DNA from: Armillaria gallica
Taxonomy: Eukaryota; Basidiomycota; Agaricomycetes; Agaricales; Physalacriaceae
Assembly: GCA_037576215.1 (NCBI GenBank)
Contig: JBANDB010000002.1
Span: 7,378,001 to 7,442,000, forward strand
Direction of reading: 5' to 3'
DNA: 64,000 bases
A program made the position numbers and the translations under genes. Shown in pieces: positions 58,431-64,000 of the stretch. The notes beneath the pieces are model-generated. The model made no database searches. It was not told the origin of the DNA and saw nothing but the letters and a program-made list of their open reading frames with translations. Within the stretch, counting starts at the first letter, position 1, and each line of letters starts with the position of its first letter.

Positions 58431-59175
58431 ATATCAGCCTGCAGGGTACTGGTGGCCACCTGAAGGTAATCAATCACTCAAAGACGCATCAGGTATGATT
58501 GCCTTTATGTTGTCAGTAGACTGAGATACAGATACACTTCATGGCATCGAGGCGGCCGAATCCAGGTCCATATTATCTGGCATCACAAAAGCAGAAAACT
58601 GGTGCAGCTGATGCCTAGGCAAAATGAGCACGGAACACAAGCCAAGTAGCCCACCAACCACCCATTGAGTAATAGATTATTCAGTGTAGCAGTAAGACAG
58701 CCGTAATGTATTAATCCCTTGTACTTGCAAATAGGTGCAATTTATTACTGCTTGCTATTGCAATGGAATTTTGGCAGAGGAATCCAGGCCGAGTATAGGG
58801 CCAGATGACACGTCACGCATTGTTATCACAGGCATAGTTGCCTCCTCGATGTGCTCAATGTGTTCAATGCCATGAGCCTGCACGCTCCCACCTTCAAGCA
58901 CCTTCCTGTTTATTTGGGTCACGGATTCTGAACTTCTTTTGATATGCTATCAATCTGGACATCATGTCAAGCTTCAAGTCGTATGAGCTCGAAGATTTTT
59001 GATAGTTTTTGATGTGCTGAAGTTATTTTTGTCCTCCTTTGATGTTGCCATCACCGTTTCCCCCTGATGTCTTCCCCCTCCGAAGATGATCATTTTCCTT
59101 GATATGTTATCCCTTTTTTTGGTGCCAGTCCCTCCATATGTTTTTTTTCATGATGTATTTCCCCTGCTCTGATAC
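58431..59175. other. No gene recognised
   Basis: AT-rich, with repeated tttgat(a/g)tg(c/t)t fragments at 58,930-59,160. No ORF of note. Confidence 0.4.
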
Positions 59176-59559
59176 TAGGGTTGTGCACGAAACCCTAGGT
59201 TTTGATACATCGGGGTTTTGGACTGGCAAATTACCGGTTAGTTACTGGTAACTTACCTGTCATGTGATGTCCCACAATACTCAATCCTATTGAATTTATA
59301 TTTCACTTACAATGTAAAACAAAACACTGTAGTGATGTTCAATGAATTATACTTCAGGAGAAAGAAAAATATGTAAAATGGCATGAAGGTGAAGATACTC
59401 AAAAAAAAAAAAAAAAAAAGCAAATACCGTGTGTCAGTCATGTGAGGATACACGTGATAGGGTAAGTAACAGTAAGTTACCGTATCAAACACCCCCCTTG
59501 GGGAGGGGTCAGTAAAAAATGGTATGTTACCCCCCCTGGAGGTTTTGTGCGCAGCCCTA
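59176..59559. mobile_element. hAT-type MITE with 8-bp target duplication
   Basis: Terminal inverted repeats start TAGGGTTGTGCACGAAACC on the left; the right end read inward is TAGGGCTGCGCACAAAACC (16 of 19 matching). The element is 384 bp and is bounded by a perfect 8-bp direct repeat tctgatac at 59,168-59,175 and 59,560-59,567, the signature of hAT transposition. It has no coding capacity and contains a 19-nt A run. Confidence 0.85.
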
Positions 59560-59569
59560 TCTGATACTT

Positions 59570-60990
59570 CTTCAATATCATTTTCTGTCATTTCCGATGA
59601 TGAGCCTCCAGGCTCTGTACGCTCATAAATTTGCAGATCTATAATGATCTAGTGATATTCTTCCCCTCCTGAACTTCCATATCAAAGCACAGCCATGATT
59701 GTCAGGCACTTTGATCCTGAATCCTATTATGCAACTCTAATGACAAGTTAGCAAACTATTATAATTCGCTACAGTCAGCAGCAGTTAAAGCCTTACCAAG
59801 GCTGTTTACTTTGCGCAGTTCATGGCTTAGTAAATGCACAGAAAGTTCGTGTTGCAGCAGCATTGCACAGTAACTGAAGCTACATGCACAGTTATGTGCA
59901 GCTATGCACAGTTGCGTAGTTCTTGGAGTTGCACAGTTGCTGACAGATCTCAACTCAGCATTAGTAAGGAAAGGACAAGAATACTCTATTGCACAGTAAA
60001 TAGTTCGCTTGTGTTGCGAATTAACAGGGCAAGGACAAATGGAGCTTACATACAAGTAATTCTCCAAGTAGTATAAAAGTAGCTAACTAAAAGTATGAAG
60101 AAAAAGAGAAGGAGATGAACCCCGAGGAAGTTACTTGCCCACAAGTATACTACCTTACACACCTCCTAGATCCGATACACACACCCGAAGTTATTGCTTC
60201 TCTACTGTTCATTAGAGAAATAACACTTAGCGAACTTTTTCTTCACTAATAAAAGTTAGCTATAACTTCGTGTGCTTACCTCTGCTCCAAAAACTTCGCT
60301 AGGAAACCTTTACTGGTTACCCTTGCGAAGCATCCTCGACGTTTTAAGTTCGCTTGCATACCTGTGCGCTTTAAAGAGCAATCCGAAGCTAGGATTGAAG
60401 CCCTTTAGCCACTAACAACCCAGTACTACCATTTCCGAACTTAGGAAACAACACCACTTAACTCTTATAGAGTTAGACACCTTGGGGCTTTAGCTACCTT
60501 TCTCATAGAAGAGAAAGTTCGCTACCCTTGCCCTTTTAATTCGACTCAAGACTAGTACTGACTTGCTTGATATCAGGATCGTTTAGACCTATATCTTGCT
60601 TGCGCGTACTTTATCTTGGACAAAACCTCGCTCACATCTAGAGCACCAGCTTCATTAACTCACATAGAGTTCCCCAACCGAATCCGCAGCTAGGATTTCA
60701 ACACCAAATAGTTCGCGCCGCATCTAGGTCACCCCCGCTCAGCATACACCCACGTTTACACACCTTTTCCTTTCCAGGAAAGTTTGCGTACATACCTTGA
60801 GCCTCTGAACAGCCTTCAGAGAATCATAACAAAGTGTAGCAACACATCGCTACACCACCAGGAAGCTACAGTCATCGCACGGAGGTGCAAGACTAGACTC
60901 GCTAGAACCTGCCTTCAGATTCTGTGTTTGGTTACACTAGCCATTACAGGTCTTGTGTTTTCTGCCTGCAGGAGTCCCTAGGTTCATCAC
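59570..60990. repeat. LTR-like repetitive region
   Basis: Many recurrences of gttcgct, cttcgct and gaagctaggat-like words, and a TATA-like gtataaaagtag at 60,070, give it the look of a retroelement LTR. No TG..CA ends with matching target duplications could be fixed and no coding sequence is present. Assignment is tentative. Confidence 0.3.
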
Positions 60991-61104
60991 CGACATATTT
61001 TTTTTGTGCCTCTGCAAAACCAATGTATTTGGATCTACTGTACAAGCATCGTATATACAGCTCTATTATCAGGATTACATGTTTTTCAGTGTGTAAATGG
61101 GACA

Positions 61105-61177
61105 AAAATTTTTACACCACCGGGGTTCAAACTGTGATGATACAAAATTAAGGATCCTACTAACTAGGCCACACAGC
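61105..61177 (-). repeat. tRNA-like sequence, probable SINE head
   Basis: On the minus strand the sequence begins ggctgtgtggcctagttag. It has an A box (tggcctagttag, 61,171-61,160) and a B box (gtttgaacccc, 61,132-61,122) at tRNA-like spacing. CCTA and TAGG can pair as a D arm. The anticodon and acceptor stems do not close, so it is not a functional tRNA; a tRNA-derived SINE extending leftwards is more likely. Confidence 0.45.
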
Positions 61178-61179
61178 CA

Positions 61180-63246
61180 TTGGTATAGTAGATACTGAAC
61201 ACAAATTATCCATTACTGGGCTGAAAAAATGGCCCCAAAAAAAGCCCATCGTCATGCCGTGTGTGCAGGACATAGGCGCTAGGGATGGGGTCGTGCACAG
61301 TGTTGTTGGTAATGTTGATACCTTCTCCATTGAAAGGTGACATTCCATGAGAATCTGGGGTGATGTGGAGCGCAAAAAAGGTGACCAGGCGATGTTGATG
61401 GCTGTTTGACAGCGATGAAGGGCCAATCCAACAAAGAGGACTTCAGTATTGCATTCCCTGTTGTTGAAAACGGAAGTGGTGAGGCCACTACAAAAGCGGC
61501 AGGGCTGTAAGGGGTGATACAAAGTGAAAGCGACAGGTGTTGGGATGTGGGGCGGGCAGGGGGCAAAGATGGTGACGAGGGCAGTTATAGACCATGTAGT
61601 CATATTCCCTCACTCAATGAATGGAAGATGCACAAGCTTTGAGTCTGTAGGCGGGCTGCATGACATGGTAGGGGCCCATGTTGTATGAGGAAGGGGTGGG
61701 CAATGGTTAGCTCCAGGGCAGTCCTACAGCCATGACTATGAACACATTCAAGACATCCTGTGCTTTTCCATCGATGCACCAACATGCGCAACAGTGGTTG
61801 TTATTGTCAGCCATTGGCATCCCGAATATCGTGCGACAGTCCCACCCGATACTCTCCTGCCCTTTCCGCACCTCTCCATCATCGGCCATCCTCCCCACCA
61901 CATTCCCACTCACCAGCATAACTCTGCGCTACTGGGAAGTCACCCTATTCCCTCTCATCGCTGTCCTTGTCCAGTCCATCGTCGTCATCGTGGACAAGCT
62001 GAATTTGCATTGATATGCTCCCACGGCCGCAGATGGTGGCCGATACCAAATATTCCAGCGTACCAGTGGTCGTTTTTGCATGTAAACCCTGTGCCCCACA
62101 GCGATTTGCCCTGATGCAAATGCTGGGGGTGCTGCACGGTTGGGACGGAATCGGGGTTGGCATTTCATGTCTTAGCATGCATCAGTAGGCATAGTCGTCA
62201 CTGTTGATAGCCAAGGCAGTTTTGTCAGTTGTTTAGGGCTGCATGATGTGTGGCCTTGTGGGAAGGCTTATGTGCATGGCAGGAGGGAGGGTCGCTATCC
62301 AGGGCTTTTGGGGCCACCGGAGACATAAAAAGTATCTAAAATGAAGAGAAAGCAGTAAAATAGTAAGAACATACCTATTAACGTCCACAGAAGGCCACTG
62401 GGCGAGCAAATGAGATATGGTCATCATTGGACGTGGTGGCAAGAGGAAACAAAGAGGCAGCACAGCCACCTGATGGCTGCTCGGTTGGTCAGACTGCTAT
62501 GATCGAGAGCGCAGAACAGATGCTCAGGATTCACCTATAGGTCGAATGACTCATTCCGACGTGGCATGAAGCTTTGGAATGTTTGATAAAAAGTTGATAT
62601 TATACATTTATGTACAAATATGTAGATCGGGACACAATATGGCACATACAATTGCGATTGAATGGTGATTTCACCGCATTTTAAGGTCTATTCACTGCTA
62701 TATCCCTTCCACCTCTCTCTGTGCCGAATCACAGAGCAGAAGTAGTATTATGTATCAGAATTTACATATAATACTATTGAATTGGCCTGTCCGATCCACC
62801 CCGATCTACTAATAAATGTGCATATGGAAGTCCGAGTTTTTGAAGCCACATATTTGTGTGTCTCACTAGAGGTACTGATTCACATCACCTAATGATTTTA
62901 ATATGATTTTAATTCAATATGAGTATTTCGGCAGAGACACTCTACTGTAGGCTACAAAATTTACACTGTATCTTAATCTATCATACTTTAACTGTTCTAG
63001 ATACCTTTCTCTGCTTCTCGAAATGTTGTCGACCCGTACTGTTGACATTTGTTCATAAGTTCGGGATCGGTCTGAATCACCGATCCCTGCTTTTCAGCCA
63101 TCCATTGCAGTCATTGATGATGTTTAAACACACTGTGCAGTAGAATTACAATGCGGACATTTATTATATACATGTAAAATCAGTTGCCCATATAAGTGGT
63201 GAAAAATAATAAGAAAAACCCCTGGAGTCGTGCTGAACATAAGGGG
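61180..63246. other. CpG-poor region without a recognised gene
   Basis: The minus frames at 61,600-62,170 contain an acidic patch (HDDDDGLDKDSDERE) like those near transposase-type ORFs, and a related-looking acidic frame occurs at 63,930-64,000. No conserved domain. Contains a small inverted repeat at 62,622-62,809. Confidence 0.3.
62622..62809. repeat. Short inverted repeat
   Basis: gtagatcggg (62,622-62,631) and cccgatctac (62,800-62,809), with further weak pairing outward (acattta on both sides). Inside is a smaller hairpin (agtattat..ataatact). It may be a decayed MITE. No target duplication was found. Confidence 0.35.
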
Positions 63247-63254
63247 GTGTAGAC

Positions 63255-63602
63255 TAGGGCTTCGCACCATCACCATATGGTATGGTTGTACGGGTGCCAT
63301 CGTACGGGTACCATATCCGTACCGTCAGAGGGTTCCATCATTTTTGGATCATACGGGTCCTATACGGGTACCTGAAAACGGACAAATTAGTGAGTTCTTT
63401 TGACCGTTGTGGATACAAAACAATGAAATATGTCCATTTCTGTTATATTTGATGCTGATTTCTGCTCTTATAGGTAACCGTCAGTATATATACGGTAATG
63501 ACAGCCATTACCGTCACCGTACCGTCAAGGCCAATTTTTCTGATGGTTGATGGCCATCCTCTATACGGCCGTACACCATATATGGTACGGTGCGAAGCCC
63601 TA
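63255..63602. mobile_element. hAT-type MITE with 8-bp target duplication (second)
   Basis: A 348-bp element with terminal inverted repeats TAGGGCTTCGCACC at both ends, continuing imperfectly through ccatatggta-like sequence. A perfect 8-bp duplication gtgtagac flanks it (63,247-63,254 and 63,603-63,610). The interior is rich in gtacgg/ccgtac words and non-coding. Its ends resemble but do not equal those of the element at 59,176. Confidence 0.87.
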
Positions 63603-63610
63603 GTGTAGAC

Positions 63611-64000
63611 ATTGAGGGTGGCAACGGTGCATCACATTGTCAGTGTAATCTACATTGAACAGGAATGGGTGGACAGCGGCAGGGGCCATAGCGATCGCGA
63701 AGTCGTGAAACTGGGCTCGTTCGATGCACCTGGAAGTCGGTTATTGATTCCCAAAAGGGCGTATGAACCATCCTCATCATTGCCTGCCGGGGTCCCAATG
63801 TTGCTCCCACCTACCTGCTCAACCTCTCCTACCCTCTCCTGGATCCCTGTTGCCTTGACCATTCCCTACAGTCCAGTCATACTCTATAGCAGGGCCCTGC
63901 ACCACCATAGAACCCTCCCAATCCCTCCCATCATTGCTGCCATTGTCCAGTTCGTCATCATCATAGTCATCCGTGGTGTCCTTCCGATTAATATTCCATC
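63611..64000. other. Window end, possible partial gene on the minus strand
   Basis: Minus frames read an acidic DDYDDDELDNGSNDG stretch and then, in another frame, a VEQVGGSNIGTPAGNDEDGS segment. They could be part of a gene or transposase ORF continuing beyond the window. No domain is recognisable. Confidence 0.25.

Noticed and set aside
61105..61177. A functional nuclear tRNA gene
   Set aside because: Box-like motifs are present but the acceptor, anticodon and T stems do not form.
1..64000. CRISPR arrays, operons, ribosome binding sites, rRNA genes
   Set aside because: The sequence is eukaryotic, and none of these patterns was seen. The repeat at 10-124 has unequal, short spacers and no associated genes.

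Overview
The window is genomic DNA from a filamentous fungus, most likely an Agaricomycete (mushroom-forming basidiomycete). The reasons are coding exons interrupted by many 45-65 nt GT..AG introns, NACHT-type STAND NTPase genes, a HET-domain gene, a CYP63-like cytochrome P450, MYND-finger and F-box genes, a RecQ-like helicase fragment and a fungal LINE, all of types typical of that group. No rRNA, CRISPR array or prokaryotic feature was seen. All exon models were read by eye, so boundaries are approximate.

Layout. 0.4-5.3 kb is a chimera built from pieces that also occur at 30.6-33.7 kb and 37.2-38.4 kb: the 3' end of a P450 gene, an inverted copy of a MYND-finger locus, and P450-downstream DNA. 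7.8-18.4 kb holds three paralogous NLR-like genes: A (truncated) and B on the minus strand, C on the plus strand. B and C share a nearly identical 176-bp tract, a likely gene conversion. A small multi-pass membrane protein gene (18.7-19.2 kb) follows. 19.2-26.4 kb is a patchwork of degenerate repeats and a Pro/Ser-rich ORF. 26.4-28.1 kb is an intact HET-domain gene. 28.9-36.0 kb holds two more copies of a dispersed repeat and the plus-strand MYND locus. 38.3-40.9 kb is a P450 gene that looks complete.

From about 41.5 kb the sequence looks poorer in CpG and is dominated by repeats. It contains a helicase relic, a ~9.2-kb LINE (42.35-51.56 kb) with two dead ORFs and a 1.66-kb insertion in ORF1, a third MYND copy fused tail-to-tail to a broken F-box gene (52.2-54.6 kb), an LTR-like stretch, a tRNA-like SINE head, and two hAT-type MITEs with perfect 8-bp target duplications (59,176-59,559 and 63,255-63,602).

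How the genes fit together. NLR-like STAND proteins and HET proteins are the families that act in fungal non-self recognition and programmed cell death, so 7.8-28 kb is a candidate allorecognition or immune cluster. It lies between the two inverted MYND arms, and the NLR trio lies between direct copies of another repeat (6.4-7.2 and 22.2-22.8 kb). These are structures that could support inversion, deletion and conversion of the immune genes. That role is inference. The repeats and the conversion tract are visible in the sequence.
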